Source: Gigantopelta aegis
Lineage: Eukaryota > Mollusca > Gastropoda > Neomphalida > Peltospiridae
Assembly (NCBI RefSeq): GCF_016097555.1
Contig: NC_054712.1
Coordinates: 55,187,172 to 55,251,171, forward strand
Length of the DNA: 64,000 nucleotides
Direction of reading: 5' to 3'
Part shown: positions 1-34,786 of the stretch, piece after piece
Layout of the letters: every line of letters begins with the position of its first letter
How positions within the stretch are numbered: the stretch's first letter is position 1
The notes under the pieces: generated by a model
Database searches by the model: none
Seen by the model: only the letters and a program-made list of their open reading frames with translations
Told to the model about the DNA's origin: nothing
Program-made: the position numbers and the translations under genes

Positions 1-21441
<21,441 letters not shown>

Positions 21442-22301
21442 TGAAAGCAAGCGAAAGTGAGAGAGATAGTGTGGGGTTTTTGTTTCTAGATGTGAGTGAT
21501 TTGAACAAAGTGAGTTGTCTTCTGCAGGATCAGTGTCATAGTTTCAGAGTGGTCCACTGAAAGTCGCTGGTGATTGAATTCATTATTAATATCAGACTGG
21601 TCTGATTTTTTAAAAGTTAAAATTGTAGGGGAGAGTTGTGTCACACACGATTTTCATCACAGCAATTATGGTCTACTTAATGTAACTGAAACATTATCAT
21701 GTTGAATGAGAATCACTGTCGGAGGCCGTTTATATGGTCTGCTAAGTGTCAGTGGTCACTTACATCGAGATATATTCATTAGGAACCACTGTTAGTGGTT
21801 ATTTATCTGACCTCATTATCACTGGTGTCTTACGTTATTTTATGTCATAAGAATCACTGTCCATGGCCAGTTAGGTCAACTCCAATATGGTCTGCTGAAT
21901 GTGACTTACGTCAGATAAAAGTTCATCAGAATCTCTGTCAGGGACCAGTATGATCTACTTAAAATTGCTTATGAGAGATTTTTCTCATAAGTATTAAAGT
22001 TTACCTGAAGTTGCTGGTGACATGTTCATCAGTACCACAGTTTGAGGCCACTGTGGTCTACGGTATTTAAAATTGCTGGCCATATATCTTCATGGCAAAC
22101 GGTTTGATCAAAGTTGAACCCTCTGCCCACAATGGTTGTGGTGGAACACATTTAATGACCTAGATACGTTAATTAATTTCCTCTTGCCAAGTCTTTGCTA
22201 TAATATAGTTGCTGCTTTGAATTTCTATACTATAGTAATGTAGTTTCAGTTATTAGGGAAAATAATAAAGATGCCATTTGTACTGGCAGTTTCTAAATAA
22301 A
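21442..22301 (+). other. Probable 3' UTR of PPP1R16 with two polyadenylation signals
   Basis: After the TGA there is no further coding signal. AATAAA hexamers stand at 22264-22269 and 22296-22301, giving a plausible 3' UTR of about 0.85 kb. Loosely similar AT-rich phrases recur (for example 'atcactgtc' and 'ggtctact'), which suggests an old degenerate repeat inside the UTR. Confidence 0.45.
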
Positions 22302-25300
22302 AGGTGTATTTTATAGCAAACATTCTAGCTGCTTTGCCTCTAGTGTGAATTGATTGGGATTTAGTTTTTTTCAGTGTAGCTTCTGCCACATTTGATCAAG
22401 TGGTTTTAATAGAGGATTTTTGATTAAAAAAAATAGACAAAAGACAAAAATGTCAGTTGTTTAACAGCATAGGGTTTAATGGTTTTGTCATACATTTGGT
22501 GTTGTTTGATTAGTTAATGCAATCAGATCAGAATGTCCCTACCTTTCATCAATAAAAACAAAATTCTGTTTCAAATTCAAAGACAAAGAGAATCTATCAA
22601 CGAATCTTTAAGAAATCCCAACCTGAGAAAAAGTATTTTGTCTGAGGAGAATCTTGAAAAGTTTCAGCCATCACTGTTTTATCTTGAGAGTTAGGTTTTG
22701 CTAGCATCAAACATGAGAGGTGGGTGATTTTTTGTTCCACCCAACTATATTTATAACTTACAGTTACAAAAACTAAGTATTGAAAATGTTAAAAGTGTTT
22801 TAAGTTTTTACATTTCTAAAATGTATAGTAAATATCTAATTCCAAAATGCCTCCAGTATTAATCATAACCATGTTTAATCTTCAAAGGTAATTTCTTAAA
22901 AGGTTTCAAAAAGAATATATTGTAAAAAAAAAAAAAACCTAGAAAAAAAATTGAACATCGATTTTAAAATGTCCAGCAAGCTTTAAAAAATACAAACGAC
23001 ACAGTAGGATTATGTTGACTGGTGATGTATTTTTAATGACGTTATGCAGCAGACCAGCATGTATGACTTGTGTTCTTCTAGGGAAAGGAACAAAAATAAT
23101 CTATTATGAATGTTGTTTGCAGACTCTGGAAATCCCAGCCCAAGAGATAAACTGTTTATCTTTAGGATTGTGATTTTCCCCATCTCCATTAGACACAAGT
23201 GACGTAAATGAAATGACATTGTCTTTACACAGACCAATGATGTAATTTAATTAGCTGCTTTTTGCACCAGTGCTTGTAGTTGTAGAATAGATACCCTTAT
23301 GCTAGTTACACATACCGTCTTATGTCAAATAATCTTAGAAAATTCATACTACCCAAGATTCAACAGATGTTATTTTATTGACATTGGGGATAAACTGTAA
23401 ACATAAAACACAGTGATAATTTTTGACATCATTCTGTGTCTCGGCTATTGATTTGTAAGGAAATGCAGATTTATCTTTCTGTATCACAACAGAAGTACCG
23501 TAGTTGGATTTATCAGCTTTGCCAAAAGAATAATCTATCATTCCTGTAAACATGGTTAGGCCTATATCTTATCTGGTAGGCAACACAATGCTGTATTAGT
23601 GTGCCACATCAGTCCATTTTCATCAACTCTATCTTATTGAATACCTGCTATGATAGCAGTAATATCATGCATTAATTACCATGTTATCTTTAAACACCCA
23701 TGACGAACACTTGTTTTATGACAGAAAGAGATGTATATTGTAAAACTTAGTAATCAGTATAACTTGCAATCTATTTGTAAGCATAAAGATCTGTAATATA
23801 ATGTGTAAATCATCATGCAGTGTTTTAATGATAAGTGCATTTATTATACAAGATAGATTGTTCACAAATCAGTCGTCGGACCATAGCATAGTAAGGCGAC
23901 AAACAAAATTAAAAGTTTAAAATAGGTCCGAGTTTTCAGAAATTTTATAAATTTTATTCTACATATCAGAACCAACAGAAATCATATTTTGATTCTGTAA
24001 ATTATTTTCCAGTAAATGTTTGAAAGAATCACTGTATCATAATTATCGTATAATAATATGAATATAAAATGTTAAAAATTATGAATTTAAAATATGGTTA
24101 ATTGTATCTTGTTTTTAAATGATAGGTCTGTTCCCATGATGCACCATATAGCGATGAGTCACAGCATGTAGTTAGCATAAGCTAAGTTGTGGAAATTAGA
24201 AGAAATACTAATTGGTTTAACAAGTCACTGTAGTATGCATCTAAAACTGATTTGATATACGATTTGATTTAATGTGATTGATAGTATACAACAGATGATT
24301 ACTGTGACATTGTGAGAACACGCCTTTAATTGCATTATACAACTGAGATATTTTCAGTAATAACAGTTTTTAATAAATGGAATTATATATACTGTATACA
24401 TTCCAGTTGACTATTCCATCCATCTTTTTTCTTGCTTTTATTTAGAATCTTTTGTTTTGTTATTTTCTATGATTTTTCTTTGCATTTTTTCTTTTTTCCT
24501 TTTTTTTTGGGGTAGGGTGTCTTTTTAAAAGGTGTGTGTGTTATATATTATTTGTTTAAATTTATATTGAATGCTCACAACTTAATTGAACATAAAAAAT
24601 ATTTGGGGTATAGGAGATTTGTTTTTTGTTAGGTGAAGGTTGGATTTTTCTCTTTCTTTTTTATGGGTAGAAAAAATTCAGAAAAGTTAAATGCAACAAG
24701 CGATACTTATGATTAAAAGGTTTAGCCATGTGTTACATATAATATTTTTAAGTGAATTCAGTTCCATGTGTTAATTTCAAAAGTGCAGAAAGAAGTCTTT
24801 CAGACTCATTCAGATCAGAGAATTGTTAAGTAGGCAATGTTAAAACAATAGTGAAACATTCTCTGTATTTTTATAAGATAAAGTTTGTTATTCAGTTATT
24901 AACAAGTGAATATTGTGTTCGGAAGAACATATTCTTTACGCGAAATGCTAGCAAGTTTTATCAGTTATCCCAGATTCATTTATAGCAGAAGCTGATGTTT
25001 CTGTGTTGATTGAATAGAAACCAGTTTATTTATACAAGATTACATAATACCGTATTATATATATTACCAAATATGCTGCTGTTGCTTTTTTTTTTGCTCT
25101 TTTTTTTTCATTTGCTTTCAAGATAGCTTTTTTATTAGCTGCTGAAGCATTTATTAAGACATTCTGGCAATTAAAAAGCTTGAAATTCAAGTGAAAATGC
25201 AAAAAATACAGATTCATTGTTTAGGTGAGCCATAGGTGTTCATTCTAAATTTTATTGATGATCACATTTATCCTACTTGCCTTCATTGAATGATTTCAAT

Positions 25301-26900
25301 ATGAGAATAAATATAACATACAATTGGTAACAGGTACAGAATTGTCCGTTATTAATTGAATTAAAAAATAGTGAGAAAAGAAATCATGAAAGTTCTAGTT
25401 CTGATTTCTGTGGTATTGCAAATAAAAATGCTTTATAAAATTGTTATGCGTCAAAATGCCAAACCAATTGTAATTGCTGTATGAAATATTATTTCCTTGT
25501 CAGTTGATTGCTGACATTTGCAGAACATCAGAATGTTAGAAAGTACCTGTTTATTGCAAAATTAAAACAACAAAACACACACACAAGGCTCCATTAAAAA
25601 ACCCACTTTAGCCTTGTAAAACAAATTCAAGAATACCTATTATTAGATCAGGGATATGGTTTTACAGCTTTTTAATGAATATCAGTTATTTTTAGTGTTT
25701 AATTTATTGATGTATTTATTGGCATATTTAAAAATAATGTTTACAATGTGGACTGAATTTGATTGGAATGCTTGGGGGGAAAACCCTATGGCATAGAGTT
25801 TTCATTTTTTAAAGGATCGTTTAAAGTTTTATTTTTAAGTAGGTATCGCATTGCTTTTGGTAATTTATCTGTTTTATATTCTTTGTATGTTATTGTAGAA
25901 TGTCTTTGTAATCAGATGTGTACATACGAGTTGTATTGAATGTCACACGGTCTTGTTGGTGGGTCAGTGATGTGTATAAGCAGAAGCTGTCAGAATTCTT
26001 GCAATTTCATTAATATCATGCAAAGCTCAAAACAGATTATCAAATCATACATAATGTTATGTGTGTATATATGTCACATTATACGTAGCATGTTAATATT
26101 GAAATCTAGCATAGCAATTTCATCATTCTTGCTTCAAATATACAATTGTTATTTTTAATGGTGTACATAAATGATTTTTGTCATTGTTATAGCTTACACA
26201 GATATTTTTAATTCTTGTTTATATTGTATATATAACACAGATTGTTAATTTATGTATAATAATGTCAATGCAATGTTTTTAATTGCTCTGTAGTCAAGGT
26301 CATTAAAATATCCATTAACTCTCTTAGTAAGTGTTTTGAGGCATCTATTTTCAAAGATTTAATAGGATATGGACTTCACTCCAAAATTAAAAGCATCTAT
26401 TTATTAAGTTTGGTAATCAACTCAGAAGGAATTAATTTGAAACAAATGACTAGCATGGTATGTGATTAATTAAGCAATTTTGATTACAGGTGGTTAAAAA
26501 GTTTGAAAGACTACATATACCGGTATTACAATTCTGTATGTATGTCAGTTATATTAGCTTACAAGACTTATAATATGTATTTTTTTCTCAAACTAGGGGT
26601 AAAGCTATATTATTTCTAGGTCTTATTGTTTAAAAGAAAACTAGTAAATATGTATTAAAAGACATGTAACCTTTCAGTTTATACTTTAATTTTTTTTTTA
26701 TTTAATGGTCTGGGGAAGTTAAAATTAAAATTCTAAATTTTGCTAGTCTCAAGTCAAATTTAGGAATTATATAATTTGAGACTTGTTGTTAGTGTTTTTA
26801 ACATGTAGTTTTAGCAGAAGTGGACATGCTTTGATTTTACTTAGAAATATTTTTCTCTTTGGATATAGCATTTCTTACCTGGGTGCGATATATTATAGGA
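22302..26900. other. AT-rich intergenic DNA, nothing recognised
   Basis: Short open frames here have no family signature and AT-rich composition. No RNA gene or clear mobile element seen. Confidence 0.4.
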
Positions 26901-26901
26901 T

Positions 26902-26984
26902 TGATCACTCACCTCGTCCCAACCAGCACTACACAATTGGTTTGTCAAAGGTCTTGGTATGTACTGCCCTTTTTGTGGGAAAAA
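26902..26984. mobile_element. SINE fragment interrupted by a MITE
   Basis: 'cctcgtcccaaccagcacta' then 'tttgtcaaaggtcttggtat' match the SINE body; the MITE at 26985 begins right after 'tgtgggaaaaat'. Confidence 0.5.
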
Positions 26985-27168
26985 TCAGAGGTGGGAATTC
27001 TCCTCGGATCAGCTGTTTTCCTCTCATGGAACATTGCGTTTCCTCGCATTTTAATCGTCCTTTCCTCCAAAATGTGTCAGATGGCACAGATTTTAACCCA
27101 GGATTTCAAGAATTTCCAGGACCCCTCTAGATTTCATCTTTTTTACAGTTCTCCAATTCCCACCCCTG
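26985..27168. mobile_element. MITE, about 184 bp
   Basis: Ends 'cagaggtgggaattctcc' and 'ctccaattcccacccctg' are inverted repeats of about 17 bp with few mismatches. Confidence 0.6.
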
Positions 27169-28799
27169 AAAAATACATATTCAGAATCTCTTTCTTCTTT
27201 TTTGTTAAGAGTAGTCTGTTCTGTGGAAGCAAGTTCCCCCTCCTTTTATCTAAACTAAGTGTTAAAGTAATCGTACCAGGCGTGTGTGCAGAAATGTATA
27301 CAGGGAGGGGTCTAGTCTATGGCGAATAAATTTTCTAGTAATGTCGAGCTATTCTCCCCTGGGAAATCCATCACAAAAAGAGAAAATTCACTTCACCAAT
27401 GAGGGTTTCGACTCCCTGTGTATGTTAATAGCTGTAGTTCAAACTGCTGATCTATTAAACAAATATTCCTTTCCTTTCTTACTCTATTAGCAAGTGTAAA
27501 TGGGTGTTAGTTTTAATGTAGGATGCACCAAGCCATCTATTGACAGGGTCTATGAGGTGTAGACTGTTTAGTTGGGTCTCAAAATTTCAGGGTAAATTTC
27601 GATGTTCAGTCTTTAATGAACCGGTCTCATATTCACAATTCAGGTACAACTTTTACTACTTACTTGGTTAATGCCTCGAAGTAACTGTAACAATGAAACA
27701 AAAAGAAAAATTACAAATAATTTTTAGAAAAAAATATGGTCGTATTTATAGAGGAAATACAGTATTGTGTTAAATAACTATGGTAATATTATCCGTAGTT
27801 TATACATCTACATATAGAAAATTTTTATTGGTCTTGAATAAAATTTAAACCTTCCATCATACTTTAATAAAAATTAAAATTAGCATAACGAGAGGATTAA
27901 TCACCTATTACATATTTGTTCTGCATTGAAGGTCAAGGTCACAACTTCATTTAAAAAAAAAAAATTACATGAAAACTACACATTATTTTATTGGTTGTTA
28001 CATTTGCCTGTGATGTATGAGTGATATTAACCATCTATTGATATTAAACTACTGTAATTAACATAATATCCACTTTTGTTTTAAAGTATGAACAACAAAA
28101 AAACATTGCTCAAAACAAAAGCAAATGGACATATTCCATTTTTGTGTGTTCTTTTGAATGTGCATGTGTATATGTATAAAACTAACATTTGTAATGCAGG
28201 AATTGTTTAATCCAGTTATATAATATTGTAATTACAATTCAAGAAGCATTAAGATTATGCATTATATTAAAATATATTTTACTTTAACAACTCAATGCCA
28301 TTGGCTACAAACATTCCATGTTTGCTGTTACTATTTTGAATATGAAGTATTACTCAAGTAATTTTTTAAAATTTATTTCCTTTAAAGAGATTCTGTATTT
28401 GCTGCTTACTAAATTATTCAGATCTAAAGTATAATTATATTTTTAAACTCTTTTCATATAAATGTGTTGAAAATCATTTGCTTAAATGATTCCATTACAA
28501 GTGAATATAAAATATGAAATATAAATAGGTTTTTAAAAATCCAGTTCATTTAAATATGTTAATAAAATTTACTGTTATTTTTCCATAATTGCTCACTGGT
28601 AACTGAAAATATCTCAACTGTTGCTTACTTCAGATTGAATAATGTTATTTATAACTGATTTAATTGCACTGTTTTATAACTAACTCAATAATTGTCTATG
28701 AGGAACATCTACAGGTGTTTTTATGAGAGCACCTTGTGCCTTCAGATGTTGTAATATCCTCATGTTATGTATACAAATCTAAAGCAGCTGTTGATAACT

Positions 28800-28866
28800 T
28801 GCCAGTGTATTTTTCTTGCTGGGGTGTTGTTACACATTCATTCATTCATTCATTCATTCATTCATT
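28800..28866 (+). mobile_element. SINE tail with (ATTC)n
   Basis: 'tttttcttgctggggtgttg' followed by an ATTC tetranucleotide run; the same ending closes the complete SINE at 41166-41419. Confidence 0.6.
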
Positions 28867-29539
28867 CTGTTGATAATTTTAAACGATGTTGTTGCATTGA
28901 TTAAAAATTGTTCATTAATTCTGTCAAGTCTTGAACTATTTTTTTTTAAATTATTTTTATCAGCAAGTTGTCTGTAGCAATAATACTGAGGCGCTCAGGG
29001 GTTTAATTTATTAAAATACATTATTTTATGAGACCTTGCCTAAATTATCAATTTTTATTATTATTTGAGATTAAAATTATAACTTTTTTAAGTAAAACAA
29101 TTAATGTTTGAAAGTACCAGTGTGTTCATTAAATAAAAATGAATGATGATTGTATCTTGTCTTTTGACAATACAAATCTTCTACAATCATCAAGTATTCC
29201 AGGAAGTAAACTGTCTTCGCTTTATATACCTATCACGGAAATAAGGTACAACAGCTTAGGCCACGTTAAGTGCTTTCATTTATTGTAAACTGTACACTTA
29301 TAAATAGACATGTATATTGCAAAAATGTATTTTGTGCATATTAATGTATTCCAAGTTTGATTTTAAGGATTTAGTTTATGTATTTTGTGTATATGTATGT
29401 ACAGTAAAATGTACATAATATGTACAAAAGAATAATTTGGCATCGACATAAGCATTTACACAGGTATTGCTTCACAATGAAGCAATTCTGCCAAACATTT
29501 GTCTGTAGAAAAGTGCAGCATGTTTCCTCTCATTTTCCA

Positions 29540-29625
29540 GGCCTGACCTTACAGTAATGTGTCAGATATCTAATAGCTGTGGTTTTAAATGTGCTGAGGT
29601 GCTATTAAAACATTCCTTTCTTTTC
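29540..29625. mobile_element. SINE fragment
   Basis: 'tcagatatctaatagctgtg' then 'aaatgtgctgaggtgctatt' match the end of the copy at 17915-18150. Confidence 0.5.
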
Positions 29626-29928
29626 TGTCATTTTGTTCTCATCCACAAGGAAGTACATTAGCTATGGCCTTGGCTGTACCCACCATCCACCATTTTTCTC
29701 ATGAACATATTTATAAGTCTTTATTTTAGTGTAGTTATTCCATGGATCAAACTTCACCTCTCGGCCCTTTTACTTGAACTGTTGAAGAAAAATTCTTATG
29801 CTTGCTGATGTGATACAGTTTATGTATGAAAACTAACAATGTATATATAATTAATATTTAGTTTGATATACAAGTGCTTACTATTGAACCTACCCTACAA
29901 AGCCCCCTGGAAGGATGCTTAAAAAAAC

Positions 29929-30140
29929 AAGTGGAATCATTGATGAATAGGTTGACCTATTGATAGGAATACTTCCAAACTTTTATGGCACGAAATACAA
30001 TGTCGTTGTATTTTAAAATCAGAAAACATGCTATGGCAAAAGGTGGAATCATTGATGAATAGGTTGACCAATTGATAGAAATACTTCCAAAACTTTATGG
30101 CATGAAACACAATTTCATTGTATCTTAAAATCAGCAACAC
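29929..30140. repeat. Direct tandem duplication, about 112 bp x 2
   Basis: 'gtggaatcattgatgaatag' followed by 'gttgacc' occurs at about 29930 and again at about 30042, with matching text to about 30140 and scattered substitutions. Confidence 0.85.
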
Positions 30141-30747
30141 GTACTATGACAGTGTTGCCTCATCCGAGATCCTGTGGTTCTGTTCTGATAGTACACCCTG
30201 TGATATCCAGTAAAACTTAAACAAGGTATATCAAGAATATGATTTTACTGACGTGTACAGTTCAAAATATGGTAACAAGAATTCAAAATTCAATTTGTAA
30301 ATACATAGGCCCCTATAGTTGTATTTTAGTTGTACATAGGAATTATATGTAAAATAATCATCGAGTATTTGTATATTTTGTCAATATTTAACCCAATTTT
30401 TATATCTATAGTTGTATAAAGGTTATTGCATTTCAGATACGTCTTAAAACAGATACATTGTGAAATAGGAGGAAAATAGGACAATTATTATGAGTACCAG
30501 TATGCTTACATTTATTAACATATATTTGATAATGTATGGAAGTCGCAATATATAATCCATTCCGGTTGTATATTTAATAAAATTAATCTCTCTTGAGTCG
30601 TTGTTGTGTTGTTTGTTTAGACCTATTCTGTTTAGTGTATGTTGCACACACGGATAAGCAAAATGAAATGGATACTTAAGATTTCCACACATGCCAAATG
30701 AATGGCCACATTATGCTAGTTTATCCGCGTTTAGCCGTTATTCTGTA

Positions 30748-30870
30748 TTGAATGTTTGTTTTGTTTAACAACACCACTAGAGCATATTGATCATTGGCTA
30801 TTGGGATGTCAAACATTTGGTAATTTTGACTCGTAGTCAAGAGAGGAAACCCGCTACATGCATTTACACT
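30748..30870 (-). mobile_element. SINE fragment (antisense)
   Basis: 'tgtttgttttgtttaacaac', 'accactagagcatattgatc', 'ggatgtcaaacatttggtaa', 'agaggaaacccgctacat': the 3' half of the SINE in reverse orientation. Confidence 0.7.
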
Positions 30871-31148
30871 CGTCTTCCCTTTTCTTTTTTCTTTGTTTAT
30901 TTTGGGTTGGGGTTTTTTCATACGTTATAGTTGCCTCGTTTTACTGCTAAAATAAATCCGTACCATACACGTAGGACATATTTTTGTGGAACAAAACTTC
31001 TCAGAATGCTTTCTTTTTTGTGCTTGTGGACATCCCTATTGAAGACCCCAACACTTTTACACTATTGTCCTATATAATATACAGCAGGAAATTGATTAAG
31101 CAGCATCTAGTTTTGATCACGTGACGTACTTCGCAAGTAAATGTTACC

Positions 31149-31478
31149 ATATCGTGAATACAAGGAAGGAAATGGTTTATGGTTTATTTACGGTTATATG
31201 GCATCGGACATATGGTTAAGGACCACACACATGCTGAGGGAGGAAACCCGCTGTTGCCACTTCATGGGCTACTCTTTTTCGATTAGCAACGAGGGATCTT
31301 TTATATGCACCATCCCATAGACAGGGTAGTACATACCACGGCCTTTGATGTATCAGTCGTGGTGCACTGGCATGAGCGAGAAATAGTCCAATGGGCCCAC
31401 TGACAGATTGATCCCAAACCGACCGCACATCGAGTGCTTGAACACTGGGCTACGTCTCGCTCCTATATCATGAATACA
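31149..31478 (-). mobile_element. Near-complete tRNA-derived SINE with target-site duplication
   Basis: About 300 bp reading tail-first on the + strand, from 'aaatggtttatggtttattt' through 'gatcttttatatgcaccatc' and 'ggcctttgatgtatcagtcg' to the head 'gggctacgtctcgctcc'. It is flanked by 'atatcgtgaatacaa' (31149-31163) and 'atatcatgaatacaa' (31464-31478), a 15-bp duplication with one difference. Confidence 0.8.
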
Positions 31479-31685
31479 AAACGGTGAAAACACTGAAAGT
31501 AATGTTCTGTGTATAAAAGGATATTGAAATACTACAAGTACAAGTAACACTGCCATATCCTTATCTAATGTATTCTATGGAAACTGAAAATGTATGGTAA
31601 CTATGGAACTGGAATCGCACATATTCATGTCATTTCTGTAAATACAAAAAATACAGAATAATGTAAAAACTTAATATTTATCAAT

Positions 31686-31806
31686 TATTGACCATCATTG
31701 AGGGCAATATCATGTTTTATGGACCGAAGAAATTGATACTGACCGAGGTCAATATCAATTTCTTCGGTCCATAAAACATAATATTGCCTGAAATGTGGTC
31801 AATAAA
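31686..31806. repeat. Snap-back palindrome, arms about 58 bp, almost no loop
   Basis: 'attgaccatcattgagggca' ... 'gttttatggaccgaagaaat' is mirrored by 'atttcttcggtccataaaac' ... 'ttgcctgaaatgtggtcaat'. Related wording ('gggcaatatcacttttgatg', 'gacaatatcactatttacgg') returns at 32416-32476, so it may be one end of a larger foldback element. Confidence 0.85.
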
Positions 31807-32567
31807 TGTTTTATTACATAATCTCATCCATAAGTCTCGTACATTCCTGCTTTGTTTATCAGAATCGAAATGCGCCAACGCTTATAATTTCCCGCAATGC
31901 GTTAAAACTGATGGGATTTAGTGACGTTACGTAATCCTATGACGTATGATACGCAGAGGAATGCGTAAATAAACCGTTACCAAGACAAAAAATCAAATTC
32001 GAGACATTATAACCAGCAAGAGTGCCCAAATCATATTAATAGCAAAATAAAACACAAAATGTGATAAATTTGAACATACATTTATACAGAACAGTTACCG
32101 ATTACCTTCAAATGCATTTTTTATTTTAACATAAAATCCTGAGAGTGCCGATTCCAACTGCATTTTGATGTATCATGTACGTTTCTAAATCTGCGATATA
32201 TTCTATACACAATTTGGCGATTACTGACCTTGTTTTTGTCGTATTTGCGGAATTAAACTCAGTATGACTAAAGATGTTATCTTTTTGCTGAAGGACAGCA
32301 AAACGTTTCTTTCACAAGTTTGTGCTCGTTTACATTAGAATTAGCAGTTGACGTTGCATTACGTTATCTAATCATTTATTGGATAGATTTTTGTCTCATC
32401 TTTATTGTCATTGGTCAGGGCAATATCACTTTTGATGGACCGGTGAGACCGTCTCAAGACAATATCACTATTTACGGACGGTCATGTGACTGGTTTTTGA
32501 CCAATAAGAATACAGATATATTTTTATTATGTAATAACTGGTTTAAACCACGTTGGCATATAAAACA

Positions 32568-32721
<154 letters not shown>

Positions 32722-32798
32722 AATTTTGTTTCACAATGTTTACTAGTAGTTCCAGTGGTCGTAGGAGAAAAAACCCATAAAACAAGATGATTTGGTAA

Positions 32799-32804
32799 TT
32801 TATT
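32799..32804 (-). terminator. Polyadenylation signal of the F-box gene
   Basis: AATAAA on the minus strand, about 76 bases past the TGA at 32880. It supports the longer, frame-shifted reading as the true 3' end. Confidence 0.5.
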
Positions 32805-32879
32805 ATTCACTCCAGCAAATTTTGATTCTGATACAAAAGTGTGCTATGTTTATACCAAAGAAATACGAGTTAACAGTAA

Positions 32880-34021
32880 TCAGATATTTAACAACTGTTC
32901 CGGAATAGAATCATCTTCATATCCTACGATCCATGGTTCCGGCTCCAGTTCCCATTTTAAAATATACGATCCTCTCTGCTTCATCTCGGGTTTCATCTCT
33001 AGAATCGCATCGACCGTCTCTTTGTCTAAAACGCAGTACACCAACAGAGACTGCAGTTGGTGGCACTTGGAACACAGATCCAAAATGGCGGCCGAATGGT
33101 AGCCAGCCTCACCTCTTCAAATATCGTAGTAAACGTTTCCAGTCTAAGCACACTCACTGGGATTGCAGGCTTCATTATCTCTGAAACTCTAAACAGAGGA
33201 CATGTATGGTCGAATCCCAAGGTCACTCGAAGATTCGGACAACTCATTATCAAAGAAGACCAAGCCTCTTCGGAGAGGTCTTCGCTAAACTTCTGTTCAC
33301 GCCTGCAAATGATGGACAGGTGTTTGATCGATCGCGTGTCCTGCTCTGCCAGAGCGAGTAGTGTGTGGTCGCAGACGCTGTAATGGTAGACGAAAAGATA
33401 TTGCAGGTGTTTACAACGTTGAACAAGACGTGTGATCGAGTCCGGAGTCACTTTACAGACTAGGTTGCTGTTCTGAATGTTTAAGTATTCTAAATGGGGA
33501 TTGTTTTCTGACAGTATGTCTATGACAATGTCATCATAAGCGATTGTCAAACCACTCAAATCAACAAACGTCAGGCCAACAACGTTTTTACACGCAGTGT
33601 TACCAGGGTCCCCAAACACACAATTTAAAGAATCAACGAACTCTAATCCTGCGTAGAATAAGGGGTTTTCTCCTGTGAAGCGGATTGTCAAAGCGACAAG
33701 TTTCTTTTCTTTTAAAGCCGCCAGTTCGTTTAACACACGACACGCATTTGTTCTGTTGTAAGCTTCAAACTGGTCAAGTTCTATAGAGACGTATTTCATG
33801 TGATGACCTAGGGATGTCACACAGCTAATCTGTTTTTCGTCTGAGGGATTTTGAAACGAAAATAAAAATTTCTGCCACAAATAAGGTGATTTGAAACAAG
33901 ATTGCCAGTAACTGCAAGTCAAGCCTGCCACGTATCGGTCATACTGTGGCAGATATGATAGAATTCGGACCACGATGTGTTCCGGAAGGGTATTCCATGT
34001 GTCCTTGCATTCGGATGCCAT
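32880..34021 (-). CDS. F-box protein (FBXO33/FBXO39-like), frame broken near the 3' end
   Basis: Likely substrate-recognition subunit of an SCF ubiquitin ligase. The ATG at 34021 opens a frame with an F-box at about residues 10-50 (TWNTLPEHIVVRILSYLPQY, then CSYWQSCFKSPYLWQKF). A leucine-rich C-terminal region follows (LVALTIRF, HLEYLNIQNSNL, HLQYLFVYHY, IKHLSII), as in single-exon F-box-only proteins. The long frame stops at 33026. The better ending lies one frame over, between about 33090 and 32880: AILDLCSKCHQLQSLLVYC and then a tail ending EQLLNI. A one-base shift near 33070-33095 joins them into about 380 residues. It could be a sequencing indel, a real mutation or a tiny intron (GAG|GTGAGG sits there). 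An acceptor-like ttgtag just upstream of the ATG suggests a 5' UTR intron. Family member not resolved. Confidence 0.8.
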
Positions 34022-34118
34022 TTTGTTATCTGTTTATCCATTCAACCTACAAGTAAAAGTAAAAATATACATAACAATTTTGTTTTAAATAAACACTGAT
34101 GCAACAAGTTAAAACATT

Positions 34119-34190
34119 GATGATGATGATGATGATGATGATGACAACGACAATGAAGAAGAAGATGATGATGATGATGATGAAGATGGT
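34119..34190. repeat. (GAT)n/(GAA)n trinucleotide repeat
   Basis: Two GAT runs separated by 'gacaacgacaatgaagaaga', in the 5' flank of the F-box gene. Confidence 0.9.
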
Positions 34191-34754
34191 ATACTTCAAG
34201 CATGCTATCCTTGGTACGCAGCTCGACTGCCTAGGCCGTATGTCCAGAACAAAGGGGGCTGGGTTAATGGATTAGTTTGAGAGGGAAAAAACATTTCCTC
34301 AACTCTAAGACTACATGTCTGAATTATGAAATGTTTGGCATCCAATAACAGATGATTAATAAATCAATGTGCCCTAGTTAAGTCATTAAACAAAAAAACG
34401 CTTTCTCAATAAAGGAAAAAGTAGAGTACTATTTAACATGTCGCTTACGGTTCGCATAATTTCTAATATCGACAGATTGGTTTCAGCTACGTACTACACT
34501 TCCACAATTTGTCACAAAGAGGTTTTATGTGCACCTACCCATAGACAGGACAGTGCATATGTACAGTGCACGATCTTTGATTTCCAATCTATAAAGCTGA
34601 GGTAATAACAATCGGTGTTTTCAAGCAGTCGACGAGGATATATCTTTTGTAGCAGGCTCTATAGCTATAATGTTTGATATTTGCCTGTAACGAAGATGTT
34701 TAAATTAGTAAAATTCCAGTTCTGAGACTCAAATTGTTTTTGTTTTTTTGATTA

Positions 34755-34786
<32 letters not shown>

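Noticed and set aside
26783..27490. ORFs of 115 and 156 codons
   Set aside because: They run from a SINE fragment into a MITE; no conserved domain or splice support.
33040..33094. Micro-intron in the F-box gene (GAG|GTGAGG)
   Set aside because: Would be under 50 bases and would remove text that fits the family in the other frame; a simple indel explains it better.
33057..33383. 108-codon + strand ORF opposite the F-box gene
   Set aside because: Shadow of the minus-strand coding frame; no domain.
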